In this document: positions 48,108 to 58,107 of the stretch, piece after piece | Layout: the number at the start of each line of letters is the position of its first letter | Numbering within the stretch: position 1 is the first letter of the stretch | NCBI RefSeq assembly: GCF_030818545.1 | Contig: NZ_JAUTAH010000001.1 | Location: 315,001 to 379,000 of the forward strand | DNA length: 64,000 nt | Source: Brevundimonas sp. SORGH_AS_0993 | GTDB lineage: Bacteria; Pseudomonadota; Alphaproteobacteria; Caulobacterales; Caulobacteraceae | Reading direction: 5' to 3' | Notes under the pieces: generated by a model | The model's database searches: none | Told to the model about the DNA's origin: nothing | What the model saw: the letters and a program-made list of their open reading frames with translations, nothing else | Made by a program: the position numbers and the translations under genes

Positions 48108-48497
48108 ATGACCGAGCTTCAGACCGCATCCCGTCCGCGCCGCCCGCGTCCCAAAATCGTGACCCTGACCGACCGGGCCGCCGAGCGCGTGCGCGAAATC
48201 CTAGCGAACGCCGACAACGCCTATGTCGGTCTGCGGATCGGGGTCAAGAACGGCGGCTGCGCGGGGCAGGAATACACCTTCGCCTATGCCGACGCGATCG
48301 GGCCGCTGGACGAAGTGGTCGAGGACAAAGGCGTGACCGTCCTGATCGAGCCCAAGGCGGTGCTGTTCCTGATCGGCACCGAAATCGACTACGAGACCAC
48401 GCGGCTGGCGTCCAAATTCGTGTTCAACAATCCCAACCAGACCGACGCCTGCGGCTGTGGCGAGAGCGTGACGATCGTTCCGGCCGCCGCCGACTGA
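48108..48497 (+). CDS. sufA: A-type Fe-S carrier SufA
   Basis: 129 residues from the ATG at 48108. HesB/IscA fold with the three conserved cysteines: GVKNGGCAGQEYTF and the C-terminal TDACGCGESVTI. The N-terminal RPRRPRPKIVTLTDRAAERVREIL precedes the core. Carries clusters from SufBCD to apoproteins. Last gene of the suf operon. Confidence 0.95.
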   Translation: MTELQTASRPRRPRPKIVTLTDRAAERVREILANADNAYVGLRIGVKNGGCAGQEYTFAYADAIGPLDEVVEDKGVTVLIEPKAVLFLIGTEIDYETTRLASKFVFNNPNQTDACGCGESVTIVPAAAD

Positions 48498-48498
48498 C

Positions 48499-48860
48499 AT
48501 GACCTATGAGGCGGACTTCGGCGAATGGGTCCGCGAGCATCTGGCGGGCCTGGGGCGGCTGGAGATCAAGCGGATGTTCGGCGGGGCGGGGGTGTACGCA
48601 TCCGGCGTGATGTTCGCCGTGCTGGACGACGGCGTGGTCTGGTTGAAAGCCGATGAGGCCCTGGCCGCCGCCCTGGAGGCCGAAGGCGCGCGGCCCTTCA
48701 CCTATCCGACCAGGACCGGCGCGTCGGTCAGCCTGGGCTTCTGGGGCCTGCCGGAGGCGGCGGTCGATGATCCGGACCTGGCTGTGGACTGGGCGCGCCG
48801 CTCTTTGGACGTGGCGCTGAGAAAGGCCGCCGAGAAGAAGCCCCGGAAATCCCGGAGCCG

Positions 48861-48864
<4 letters not shown>
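48499..48864 (+). CDS. TfoX N-terminal domain protein
   Basis: 121 residues. RLEIKRMFGGAGVYASGVMFAVLDDGVVWLKADEALAAALE is the TfoX/Sxy N-terminal domain; the C-terminal TfoX domain is missing and the tail is Lys/Arg-rich. Full-length TfoX regulates competence in gammaproteobacteria; single-domain forms are uncharacterised. Starts one base after sufA and overlaps the convergent ABC ATPase gene by four bases. Confidence 0.88.
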
Positions 48865-49949
<1,085 letters not shown>

Positions 49950-49989
49950 GCTCTGCGTTTCCTGAACCCGTTGTATCTTTTGGGCCACC

Positions 49990-50001
49990 GTAACCGGTTA
50001 C
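49990..50001. promoter_or_regulatory. palindrome GTAACCGGTTAC (LacI-type operator candidate)
   Basis: A perfect 12-base palindrome with the central CG typical of LacI-family operators, 41 bases before ugpC and 129 before the receptor gene. Its placement between two likely carbohydrate-uptake genes supports sugar control, but the regulator is not in the window. Confidence 0.55.
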
Positions 50002-50059
50002 ATCGGGCGGATCAAGACGATCGAAGACTGGGCGGACGCTGTCAGATCGATTTGCAAAG

Positions 50060-50081
50060 TTGCGAAATTCATCTTTCGCAA
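50060..50081. promoter_or_regulatory. second palindrome upstream of the TonB-dependent receptor
   Basis: TTGCGAAA (50060-50067) and TTTCGCAA (50074-50081) are perfect inverted arms around six bases, 49 bases before the receptor ATG. Could be an operator or an RNA hairpin in the leader. Confidence 0.5.
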
Positions 50082-50130
50082 AACGGCGACGCTGGTTAGA
50101 AGCCCCACGGTTTTGAAGGGGAGCCGTTCT

Positions 50131-52758
50131 ATGGCGCGACGCAGAATCCTTATGGGCACAACGGTCTGGCTGGCGGGGGCCGTCGTCGCCCAGGCGCAGG
50201 AGGGCGCAAGGCCGGTCACGCATGTGGACGATGTGGTGGTGACGGGGTCGCGCATCGCGGGCGGCGACCGCATCGCGCCGGTCGAAGTCATCGGCGCGGA
50301 CACTCTGGCTGCCGCCGGCGTGTCGGACTTGTCGCAGGCACCCCGGCTGGTCACGGCCAATTCGGGATCGGAGAATCAGGTCGATCAACTGAATCAGCCG
50401 CAAAGCTCGGGCACGGCGCAGTTCAATCTGCGGAACCTGGGCCTCGGCTCGACCCTGGTGCTGGTGGACGGGCAGCGCTGGACCAGCAGCGCCGTGATCG
50501 CCACCGACGGGTCGGCCTTCGTCGACATCAACTCCTTGGCGCCGACCATCGCTTTTCAGAGGATCGAAGTGGTCAAGGACGGCGCCTCGGCCGTCTATGG
50601 ATCGGATGCGGTGGCGGGGGTGGTGAATTTCATCACCCGACACGGCGTGACGACGCCGGAGGCGCGGGCCAAATACGCCGTGGCGGACGGGTCCGAGGAA
50701 ACAGTGGTGGAAGCCCTGGGCGGGTTCGGCTTGCTGGGCGGCGACCTGACGCTGGCGGCGTCGCATTTCCACCGCTCGGCCTTGGGGTCGGACGAGCGCG
50801 ACTTCACCCAGGCCCAGCGATACGGCCGCGCGGCCTGGACCGCCGTGACCAGCTACGGCCAGCCGGGGTCGTATTTCCGGTCCAGTCGGAACGCCTATTC
50901 GCCCGATCCGGCTTGCGGGAACCCGGCCTTCGCCGACGCCTACCGCAATTCGCCGACCGACAGCTTCTGCCGGCTGGACTATTCCGACTTCTTCGACCTG
51001 GTTCCTCAGGAGACGCGGACGCAGGTGTTCGCCGACTATCGGCGGCCGATGGGGAGGGAGACGACCCTGTCGCTTCAGGGCGCCCAGTCCTCGACCTGGA
51101 CCGAAGCGCGGCTGACGCCGTCGCTGCCGATCCTGGCGCGGGCGCTGACCGTTCCGGCCACCCATCCCGACAATCCGTTCGGAGAGGACGTGCTGTTTCG
51201 CGGCCGCCTTCTGGGGGCGGAGGCGGGGGCGATGCGGTCCCGGTTCGATTATCGCACCTGGCGTCTGGCCGCGGGTCTGGACGGCCGGTTCGACGGCGGT
51301 TGGACTTGGACTCTGGCGGCGACCGCCAGCCGCCAGCACGTCGCCTATGACAAGCCGGACGTGATCGGCAGCGCGCTTCAGAACACCCTGAGGGGCCTGG
51401 GCGGCGCCGGTTGCGACGCCGCCACGGGGACGCCGGGCGCGGGGCCGTGCCGATACTTCAATCCGTTCGGCAGCGCCTATCTGGGCACGGGAACGGCGAA
51501 CAGCGCCGCCCTGATCGAAAGCCTGACCGGCGATGTCGGCCTGAGGGGCGCCGCCGGCCTGATCACCGTCGAGGCGTCGACAGGCGGTCAGACCCTGGCC
51601 TGGACCGGCGGATCGGTCGATGTCGCCCTGGGCGCCCAGTATCGCCGCAGCGCCTTCCGCCACGACTGGAGCGACCTGGTGAATGCGGGGGAGATGCTGA
51701 CGGCCGGCTATTCGCCCGATTTCAACGGGGATCAACAGGCGCTGGCGGCCTTCGGCGAGGCGCGGTTGCATCTGGGCGAACGCATCGAGGCGCAACTGGC
51801 CGGGCGTTACGAAACCTATGACGGCGATCAGGGCCGATTCAGCCCCAAGACCGCAGTGCGCTGGGATGTCACCGACGACCTGGCTTTGCGCGCCTCCTGG
51901 GGGCAGGGGTTCCGCGCGCCGTCGGTCTATGCCCTGTCGGGCGCCCAGGCGTCGCAGCCGTCGGTGTTCGACCGGGGCGCTTTCGTCTTCGTCAACACCC
52001 TGACCTCCGGCGATCCGGGTCTGAAGCCCGAAAAGTCCGAGAGCCTGACCTTCGGCGCCCAGTGGCGGCCGATCAAGGAATTGAACCTGAGCCTGGACGC
52101 CTGGCGGTTCGACTACGCCGATCTGGTGATCAAGGAATCGGCCCAGGCCGTCATCGACAGGGCGACGGCCGATACGACGGCGGGTCTGACCGGAACGGAG
52201 GCCCAGCGCAAGGTGACGCGGGCGCAGAACGGCGCCCTGACCTTCGTGCAATTGGCCTTCGTCAATGCCTCGTCTATCCAGACGCAAGGGATCGACCTGT
52301 CGGCCCGCTATGGCCGCGATCTGTGGGGCGGACGGGCGACGGCGTCGGCGACCTGGACCTATGTGGACCGTTACGACATCCGGCTGAACGCCGGATCGGC
52401 TGCGGTATCGGGTGTCGGCTCGACCAATCTGAACAACATCGGTCGGTCCCTGCCGCGCGATCGCGGAGAATTCGCCCTGGGCTGGAGCAGCGGGTCGCAG
52501 GGCGTGACCGCCCTGGTCCACTACACCAGCGGCTATCGCAACGACCGCAGCGGCATTACTGACCCTCAGATCGCCAGCCAGACGACGCTGGACCTGCTCT
52601 ACACCCGCCAGATCGGCGCCGACGTGGACCTGTCGCTGGGCGTGGTCAATGTCATGGACAAGGCGCCGCCCCTGGCCCAGTTCGCCCTTGGCTACGACCC
52701 GGTCGTCGCCGATCCGCGCGGGCGGGTGGTCAGCCTGGGGCTGACGAAGCGGTTCTGA
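50131..52758 (+). CDS. TonB-dependent outer-membrane receptor
   Basis: 875 residues from ATG 50131; a TTG at 50113 is unlikely. Signal peptide near MARRRILMGTTVWLAGAVVAQA. The plug domain has VDDVVVTGSRI, PVEVIGADTLAAAGVSDLSQ, NLRNLGLGSTLVLVDGQR, and FQRIEVVKDGASAVYGSDAVAGVVNFITR; the beta barrel ends with the aromatic RGRVVSLGLTKRF. It imports a bulky ligand, perhaps a carbohydrate judging by the divergent ugpC-like gene and LacI-type palindrome; iron chelates cannot be excluded. Energised by the TonB system at 3677-5702. Confidence 0.94.
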   Translation: MARRRILMGTTVWLAGAVVAQAQEGARPVTHVDDVVVTGSRIAGGDRIAPVEVIGADTLAAAGVSDLSQAPRLVTANSGSENQVDQLNQPQSSGTAQFNLRNLGLGSTLVLVDGQRWTSSAVIATDGSAFVDINSLAPTIAFQRIEVVKDGASAVYGSDAVAGVVNFITRHGVTTPEARAKYAVADGSEETVVEALGGFGLLGGDLTLAASHFHRSALGSDERDFTQAQRYGRAAWTAVTSYGQPGSYFRSSRNAYSPDPACGNPAFADAYRNSPTDSFCRLDYSDFFDLVPQETRTQVFADYRRPMGRETTLSLQGAQSSTWTEARLTPSLPILARALTVPATHPDNPFGEDVLFRGRLLGAEAGAMRSRFDYRTWRLAAGLDGRFDGGWTWTLAATASRQHVAYDKPDVIGSALQNTLRGLGGAGCDAATGTPGAGPCRYFNPFGSAYLGTGTANSAALIESLTGDVGLRGAAGLITVEASTGGQTLAWTGGSVDVALGAQYRRSAFRHDWSDLVNAGEMLTAGYSPDFNGDQQALAAFGEARLHLGERIEAQLAGRYETYDGDQGRFSPKTAVRWDVTDDLALRASWGQGFRAPSVYALSGAQASQPSVFDRGAFVFVNTLTSGDPGLKPEKSESLTFGAQWRPIKELNLSLDAWRFDYADLVIKESAQAVIDRATADTTAGLTGTEAQRKVTRAQNGALTFVQLAFVNASSIQTQGIDLSARYGRDLWGGRATASATWTYVDRYDIRLNAGSAAVSGVGSTNLNNIGRSLPRDRGEFALGWSSGSQGVTALVHYTSGYRNDRSGITDPQIASQTTLDLLYTRQIGADVDLSLGVVNVMDKAPPLAQFALGYDPVVADPRGRVVSLGLTKRF

Positions 52759-52775
52759 GCGGCTAGGAGGCGATC

Positions 52776-53120
52776 ATGATCACGATGTACGGCATTCCCA
52801 ACTGCGACACGGTGAAGAAGGCGCGCGTCTGGCTGGACCAGCACGGCGTGGCCTATCAGTTTCACGACTACAAGAAGGCCGGGATAGACGCGGGACGGCT
52901 GGGGCTGTGGATCGAAGAACACGGGTGGGAGACGGTGCTGAATCGCGCCGGCACGACGTTCAAGAAATTGCCCGAGATCGACAAGGCGAACCTGAACAGG
53001 GACAAGGTCATCGCCCTGATGATCGCGCAGCCGTCGATGATCAAGCGGCCGGTGCTGGACCTGGGAGACCGGCGCCTGGTCGGCTTCAAGCCGGACGCCT
53101 ACGCCGCCGCCTTCACCTGA
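52776..53120 (+). CDS. ArsC/Spx-family protein (YffB-like)
   Basis: 114 residues after AGGAGG. MITMYGIPNCDTVKKARVWLDQHGVAYQFHDYKKAGID is the ArsC/Spx/YffB fold with one N-terminal cysteine (C10); the arginine of KRPVLDLGDRRLVGF is conserved. Such proteins are likely glutathione-dependent reductases rather than true arsenate reductases. Overlaps the convergent endonuclease/phosphatase gene by eight bases. Confidence 0.9.
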   Translation: MITMYGIPNCDTVKKARVWLDQHGVAYQFHDYKKAGIDAGRLGLWIEEHGWETVLNRAGTTFKKLPEIDKANLNRDKVIALMIAQPSMIKRPVLDLGDRRLVGFKPDAYAAAFT

Positions 53121-53922
53121 GTTCGAGCGTCGCGGCCACGCCGAAGTGGTGGGACGGATACTCGCCGCCGGTCGGCGTGTCGCCGAAGATATGGGCCCCG
53201 ACTGGAGCGAAGAACGCCCGCTCGGCGAAGATGTGGTCGATGACGCGGTTCGGATGACCCTTGGCCGGGTTCAGGGTGGTCAAGACCGCGTTTCGGGGCA
53301 GGGCGCTGAAGAAGCGGGCGTCGGTCAGGGTTGTCAGGCCGGAATCGTCCTGGGTCGCGTTGAAGTCCCCCATGACGACCAGCGGCGCGCCGTCCTGCGG
53401 CAGCCAACTCAGCAGATGCTGGATCTGACGCGCCCGCACCGGGCCGGCGTCCTCTTGCCAGGCCAGATGGGTGACGACGATATCGACGGGGCGACCGGCA
53501 TCCGACACCCGCACACGCAGGGCGGTGCGGAAGTCGTTCGTCGGTTCCAGCCTGACCTTGTCCTCGGCCAGCACGGGCAGGCGCGTCAGCAGGGCGTTGC
53601 CGTAGCGGCGCGGCGCACCCTCCGGATCGGTCGATACGAAGGCGACGGAATAGCCGCCCAGTTCGCGCGCCAGCATCCGCGCCTGGTTTTCCAGGCCGAC
53701 ATTGGCGTCTTCCAGCACCTCTTGCAGGGCGATGACGTCGGCGTCCTGGTCCCTGAGCGCCGCGATCAGCAGTGGACGCCGCGCGGCCCAGTCGCCCTGA
53801 TTGTGCCAGATGTTGAACGTTACCAGCTTTAGCCGCGCGGGCCGTGGGGCCGCGGATGTCGTCGCGCAGGCAGCCAGCGGCAGGGCGGCCGCCGCGCATA
53901 GTAGGGCGCGTCTGGCGATCAT
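53113..53922 (-). CDS. endonuclease/exonuclease/phosphatase-family lipoprotein
   Basis: 269 residues from ATG 53922 (MIARRALLCAAAALPLAACATT, lipobox LAAC). EEP-fold motifs: LVTFNIWHNQ, VIALQEVLED (catalytic Glu), VVTHLAWQ, LVVMGDFNATQDDSGL, and RVIDHIFAE with a final SHHFGVAA (Asp-His pairs). Substrate could be nucleic acid or a phosphodiester lipid (sphingomyelinase-like). Located at the outer or inner membrane facing the periplasm. Confidence 0.9.
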   Translation of the reverse strand: MIARRALLCAAAALPLAACATTSAAPRPARLKLVTFNIWHNQGDWAARRPLLIAALRDQDADVIALQEVLEDANVGLENQARMLARELGGYSVAFVSTDPEGAPRRYGNALLTRLPVLAEDKVRLEPTNDFRTALRVRVSDAGRPVDIVVTHLAWQEDAGPVRARQIQHLLSWLPQDGAPLVVMGDFNATQDDSGLTTLTDARFFSALPRNAVLTTLNPAKGHPNRVIDHIFAERAFFAPVGAHIFGDTPTGGEYPSHHFGVAATLELR

Positions 53923-53932
53923 GCGCCGGACC

Positions 53933-54172
53933 TCAGCCCTCGACCTCGGTTTCGGGGCGGTCGTGACCGTCGGCGCTTTCGGTGATCCAGCGTCCGTCGG
54001 CGGTTTCGTATTCGATGGCGGCCGTCTGGTCCGGCACCCGCTGCTCGCGCGCGGCGCGCACCGCCGCCGCCTTGGCCGCATCGTGACTGGAGAAGGTTTC
54101 GGAGAAGGTCTCGCCCGCCTTATAGGCCCAGCCTCCGTCATGTTCGACGATACGATAGACGACGTGGGCCAC
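53933..54172 (-). CDS. DUF2188 family protein
   Basis: 79 residues. VVYRIVEHDGGWAYKAGETFSETFSSHDAAKAAAVRAAREQR is the small DUF2188 fold (a beta-hairpin plus helix), and the acidic tail is family-typical. Function unknown; relatives appear in stress islands. It lies 10 bases upstream of the endonuclease/phosphatase gene on the same strand. Confidence 0.85.
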   Translation of the reverse strand: MAHVVYRIVEHDGGWAYKAGETFSETFSSHDAAKAAAVRAAREQRVPDQTAAIEYETADGRWITESADGHDRPETEVEG

Positions 54173-54351
54173 GGGGTGTTCCTTTCTTGTGTCGGGTCCT
54201 CACCCTAGACCGGGGTGGATGGGTTGGAAACGTCCGGCGGACCTTACGAAGATTTCACGTCCGGGCGCGCATCCGTAGGGGCGGGCCGCAGCCTCTTGTG
54301 GTCATAAGGGCGCTGCAACGGCGGCCCGATACGGATCACAAGGCATACGTC

Positions 54352-54750
54352 ATGGAAGACTTCATTCCACTTTTCGCCATCTTCGCCGTCTTCGGCACCA
54401 TCACGGCCATCGTCTTCGGGCCCACCTTCCTGAAGTATCGCGAGAAGCGGGACATCCAGGAGACGGTGCGGCATGCGGTGGACAAGGGCCAGGCCCTGCC
54501 GCCCGAACTGATCGACGCCCTGACCAAGGATGTGCAGAAGTCGCTGCCGTCGCGCACCAAGGACATCCGGCGCGGAATCATCTGGCTGGCGACCGGCATC
54601 GGCCTGGCGGCCTTTGGTCTGGTCAGCCAGTTCAGCGGCCGTCACTGGGACGGCGATATCGGCAACGGACTGCTGGGCGTGGCCTGCATCCCGGCCACCA
54701 TCGGCCTGGCCTATATCGTTCTGAGCTTCTTCAATCCGCACAAGGACTGA
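54352..54750 (+). CDS. DUF6249-type membrane protein
   Basis: 132 residues. One helix at the N-terminus (FIPLFAIFAVFGTITAIVFGP), a cytoplasmic helix with KYREKRDIQETVRHAVDKGQALPPELIDAL, then two C-terminal helices (IIWLATGIGLAAFGLVS, LLGVACIPATIGLAYIVLSFF). Matches the DUF6249 type that often sits next to ECF sigma factor genes in Caulobacterales, as here, suggesting envelope-sensing. Confidence 0.85.
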   Translation: MEDFIPLFAIFAVFGTITAIVFGPTFLKYREKRDIQETVRHAVDKGQALPPELIDALTKDVQKSLPSRTKDIRRGIIWLATGIGLAAFGLVSQFSGRHWDGDIGNGLLGVACIPATIGLAYIVLSFFNPHKD

Positions 54751-54772
54751 CGGCGTCCCGGGGGAAACCGTC

Positions 54773-55327
54773 ATGACCAAGTCACTTCGAGAACTTCACG
54801 ATGTCGAACTGGCCGTCCAGGCGGCGGCCGGTGGGCGGCGCGAGTACGGCGAGCTGGTGCGGCGACACGGCTCTGCGGTGCGGGGCCTGCTGCGCCGGAT
54901 GGGCGCCGCGCCCTCCCTGGCGGACGACGTGGCGCAGGACGCCTTCCTTCAAGGCTTCCAGCGCTGCGCCGAGTTCAGGGGGCAGGGGACCTTCGCCGGC
55001 TGGATCAAGAAGATCGCCGCGCGCCTGTATCTCAAGCGCGTGGCGCACGAGGCCCGCTATGTCGCCGAAAGCGAGGTCGAGGAGGCCGGAACGCCCGTCG
55101 ATCACGCCGGAACCCTGGACCTAGACGAGGCGATGAAGGCGTTGAACGAAACCGAGCGGGTGTGCGTGTCCCTGTGCCACGGCGCGGGCATGTCGCACCC
55201 CGAGATCGCGGCGGCCATGAATCTGCCGCTCGGAACGGTGAAATCCCATGTCAAACGTGGTCTGGATAAGCTCCGCGCGCGGCTTCAGCCGGCGGCGACG
55301 AACGGAAGGGCGAGCCATGTCGGCTGA
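54773..55327 (+). CDS. ECF-type RNA polymerase sigma factor
   Basis: 184 residues. Region 2: EYGELVRRHGSAVRGLLRRMGAAPSLADDVAQDAFLQGFQRCAEFRGQGTFAGWIKKIAARLYLK; region 4: DEAMKALNETERVCVSLCHGAGMSHPEIAAAMNLPLGTVKSHVKRGLDKLRARL. Sits between two small membrane-protein genes that may act as its sensor or anti-sigma. Its stop overlaps the next gene by 11 bases. Confidence 0.93.
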   Translation: MTKSLRELHDVELAVQAAAGGRREYGELVRRHGSAVRGLLRRMGAAPSLADDVAQDAFLQGFQRCAEFRGQGTFAGWIKKIAARLYLKRVAHEARYVAESEVEEAGTPVDHAGTLDLDEAMKALNETERVCVSLCHGAGMSHPEIAAAMNLPLGTVKSHVKRGLDKLRARLQPAATNGRASHVG

Positions 55328-55718
55328 CGAATTCGACCCGATGATCGAGCGGATGTTCGCCCGGACGCCGCCTTTGGCCGACCAGGCCCTGTTCCTGGCG
55401 GTGTTTCAGGCGCGGCTGGAGAAGCGTTCGCGCTGGCGCAGCCTGATCCTGACGGCGGCGGGCGTGATCGGCGGTGGCCTGGCCCTGCGCGAGGGCGTGC
55501 ATGTGAACTTCTCCGACGAGGGCGGGGCCCCCGTGGTTCGCGGCGTGACATCGGCGGCTTCGGCCGCACAGGATGTGGTTCAGACGGGACTGGATGGAGT
55601 GGGCCTGGGATCGCTGGACCTGATGAGCGGGTCCGGGATGGTGATGTTCTGGGCCGTGGCCGGGGCCCTGGTCGCCCTGCTGGCCGCCGGCGCGGTGAAG
55701 CTGTCGCAGGACATCTGA
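55317..55718 (+). CDS. small membrane protein coupled to the sigma factor (candidate anti-sigma)
   Basis: 133 residues from ATG 55317 within the sigma gene end. An N-terminal helical part (DEFDPMIERMFARTPPLADQALFLAVFQARLEKRSRWRS) precedes a membrane helix (LILTAAGVIGGGLAL), a periplasmic stretch and a second helix (GMVMFWAVAGALVALLAAGAV). Translational overlap and the N-terminal cytoplasmic helices fit a sigma-binding role, but no anti-sigma (ZAS) motif is seen. Confidence 0.75.
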   Translation: MSADEFDPMIERMFARTPPLADQALFLAVFQARLEKRSRWRSLILTAAGVIGGGLALREGVHVNFSDEGGAPVVRGVTSAASAAQDVVQTGLDGVGLGSLDLMSGSGMVMFWAVAGALVALLAAGAVKLSQDI

Positions 55719-55760
55719 ACCAGGGCGCGGTCGAATCGCTGGCAGGCGATTGGCCGTGCC

Positions 55761-55794
55761 GGAAAAGCGGCGGCGCAGGACGGCCGCCGTTTTC
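55761..55794 (+). terminator. terminator after the sigma factor operon
   Basis: GGAAAAGCGGCGGC and GGCCGCCGTTTTCC pair with one bulge; the right arm ends in TTTTCC. Strong GC stem. Confidence 0.75.
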
Positions 55795-55920
55795 CTGCCG
55801 AAGTCGGGACCTACTGCTCGAAAAAGCCGGCTAGGCCGTGACGGATCACGTTGCGGGCGAAGCGCCGACCTTCTAGGGTCCGCGCCGGTTTGCTTTTAGC
55901 GATTTTGGGGCGACGTTTCA

Positions 55921-56676
55921 GTGGTTGATGTCTTCGAGCAGGTCGAGGAGGAGCTTCGCTCCGAACGCTACAAGCGTCTGGCCCGCACCTGGCTGCCTGT
56001 CGTGGGCGTCGTTCTGGTGGTTGCGCTGATCGGCGCCCTGGGCTGGTGGGGTTGGGATTCCTACAGCTCCAACCGGGCGGCCAAGGGGGCGGCGGCCTAT
56101 GACCGCGGCATGGAGGCCCTGCGCGCCGAAAAGCCGATGGACGCCCGCGCCGCCTTCGAAGAGGCCGTGAAGGCCGGCGGAGCCTACAAGGTTCTGGCTC
56201 TGCAGCAGCAGGCCGGCCTGGCTGTGACCGCCAACAAGATTCCCGACGCTGTGCGTCTGTTCGACGAAGCGGCGAAGGCTGCGGGCGACCCGATCCTGGG
56301 CGATCCGGCTGCGCTGAAGGCCGCTTTCCTGATCATGGACACCGCGCCCCTGGCCGAGGTCGAAAAGCGGCTGCAGCCCTTGGCCGACGACAAGCGCCCG
56401 CTGCACGCCTTCGCTCAGGAGGCTCTGGCCCTGGCGCGCCTGCAGCACGGCAAGATCAAGGAAGCGCGCGAAGCTTTCGTTCTGTTGCAACTGGGTCAGG
56501 ACGTGCCGGATTCGGTGCGCCAGCGCGCCCAGATCGCCATCGAGTCGATCGACGCCGGAACGGCCGCCGCCCTGTTGGGCATCGCCAAGGCCGCCGCCGT
56601 CGCTCCTGCGCCCGCCGCCCGCGCCGGCAATGCGCCTACGCCTTCGGCTTCTGCTCCCGCCGCCGCCCAACAGTGA
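55921..56676 (+). CDS. YfgM-like TPR membrane protein
   Basis: 251 residues from GTG. A short cytoplasmic end (VDVFEQVEEELRSERYKRLARTW) leads to one helix (LPVVGVVLVVALIGALGWWGW), then periplasmic TPR-like repeats (AKGAAAYDRGMEALRAEKPMDARAAFEEAVKAGG ... ALALARLQHGKIKEAREAFVLL) and an Ala/Pro tail. YfgM is an ancillary Sec/PpiD partner and is encoded with bamB and der in many bacteria, as here. Confidence 0.88.
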   Translation: MVDVFEQVEEELRSERYKRLARTWLPVVGVVLVVALIGALGWWGWDSYSSNRAAKGAAAYDRGMEALRAEKPMDARAAFEEAVKAGGAYKVLALQQQAGLAVTANKIPDAVRLFDEAAKAAGDPILGDPAALKAAFLIMDTAPLAEVEKRLQPLADDKRPLHAFAQEALALARLQHGKIKEAREAFVLLQLGQDVPDSVRQRAQIAIESIDAGTAAALLGIAKAAAVAPAPAARAGNAPTPSASAPAAAQQ

Positions 56677-56699
56677 CGACCTCCAACAGGACGCCCCCG

Positions 56700-58076
56700 A
56701 TGAATCGAGTTCTGAAAGTCGCGCTGATCTGCGGCGTCGCGGCCACCATGGCCTCATGCGGCACCCTGACCCGCAACCTGCCGTTCATCGGCAAGAAGGA
56801 TCAGCCGGGGGCCACCGCCTCGGCCGGCCAACGGATCTCGGTGCTGGAGTTCGAACAGCAGTTGGCGCCGTCCGCCGCTCTGTCGGGCCGTGACTTCTTC
56901 CTGCCCGGACCGCAGGCGGCGACGGCCTGGACCCAGCCGGGCGGCACGACCGAGAATCTGGTCGAGCATGTCATCGCCGCCCCGAACTTCCAGATCGCCT
57001 GGAAGCGCGACATCGGCGCCGGTTCGGCCCGCGTCGGCAACGTCATGGCGCCGGTCGTGGCAGACAACGGCAAGATCTTCGTCCTGGACGGCGATTCGAC
57101 CGTGTCGGCCGTATCCGCCGACACCGGCGAAGTCCTGTGGAAGACCAGCGTCAAGAACCCCGAGCGCGACCGCAGCGGCGGCTTCGGCGGCGGCGTGGCC
57201 GTCGGCGGCGGCAAGGTCTTCGTCTCGTCCGGCTATCGGTCCATGTCGGCGCTGGACGCCAACACCGGCGCCGTCGTCTGGACCCAGGCGGTCGATTCGC
57301 CGATCCACGGCGCCCCGACCGTGGCGGGCAATCGCGTCTTCGTGGTCGATGTGGACAGCCAGCTATTCGCCTTCGACACCACGACCGGCGCCCAGGACTG
57401 GGCCTATCGCGGCATCGCCGAACCGGCGCGCGTGATGCGGGCCGCCAGCCCGGCGGTGTCGGGCAATACGGTGGTGGCGCCCTTCGCCTCAGGCCAGTTG
57501 GTCGCCCTGTCGGCCGTCAATGGCCAGGCGGTGTGGGAGGAAACCCTGTCGCGCACTAGCCGCACCAGCGCCCTGTCGGAAGTGCGCGACGTCGCCGGCC
57601 GTCCCGTCATCAGCCGGGGCATGGTCTATGGCGTCAGTCATTCGGGGGTGCTGGGCGCGCTTGACCTGCGCTCGGGCCAGCCCAAGTGGCAACTGCCCGT
57701 CACGGGCGTCAACGCGCCCCTGCCGGTCGGGGACGTGGTCTATGCCGTGTCCAAGTCGGGCCAACTGATCACCGTCAACCGCGACACGGGCCAGGTCTAT
57801 TGGACCCGCGAGCTGAACGAGGGGCGTGCGCGCAAGGAAGGCGGCTTCCTGACCTTTGGTCGCCGCACCATCACGCCGCAATGGTCGGGACCGCTGCTGG
57901 CGTCGAACCGTCTGGTGCTGGTCAATTCCTTTGGCGAGGCGGTGGCCTTGGATCCGAAGACCGGCGCACAGCAGACGACGCTGAAGCTGGGCGCCCCTGC
58001 CTATATCGCCCCGGCCGCCTACAATGGCGCGCTTTATGTGCTGACCGATACTGGTCAGTTGATCTGTATCCGCTGA
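56700..58076 (+). CDS. bamB: BamB-like outer-membrane assembly lipoprotein
   Basis: 458 residues from ATG 56700 (the GTG at 56673 is less likely because the lipobox MASCG follows ATG). Repeated PQQ-type beta-propeller blades: NGKIFVLDGDSTVSAVSADTGEVLWKTS, GKVFVSSGYRSMSALDANTGAVVWTQ, VFVVDVDSQLFAFDTTTGAQDW, LGALDLRSGQPKWQL, LYVLTDTGQLICIR. BamB is the accessory lipoprotein of the beta-barrel assembly machine. Between the YfgM-like gene and der. Confidence 0.92.
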   Translation: MNRVLKVALICGVAATMASCGTLTRNLPFIGKKDQPGATASAGQRISVLEFEQQLAPSAALSGRDFFLPGPQAATAWTQPGGTTENLVEHVIAAPNFQIAWKRDIGAGSARVGNVMAPVVADNGKIFVLDGDSTVSAVSADTGEVLWKTSVKNPERDRSGGFGGGVAVGGGKVFVSSGYRSMSALDANTGAVVWTQAVDSPIHGAPTVAGNRVFVVDVDSQLFAFDTTTGAQDWAYRGIAEPARVMRAASPAVSGNTVVAPFASGQLVALSAVNGQAVWEETLSRTSRTSALSEVRDVAGRPVISRGMVYGVSHSGVLGALDLRSGQPKWQLPVTGVNAPLPVGDVVYAVSKSGQLITVNRDTGQVYWTRELNEGRARKEGGFLTFGRRTITPQWSGPLLASNRLVLVNSFGEAVALDPKTGAQQTTLKLGAPAYIAPAAYNGALYVLTDTGQLICIR

Positions 58077-58107
58077 CGTTTCAGCCAAACTGCGTTAGAA
58101 GGCCGAC

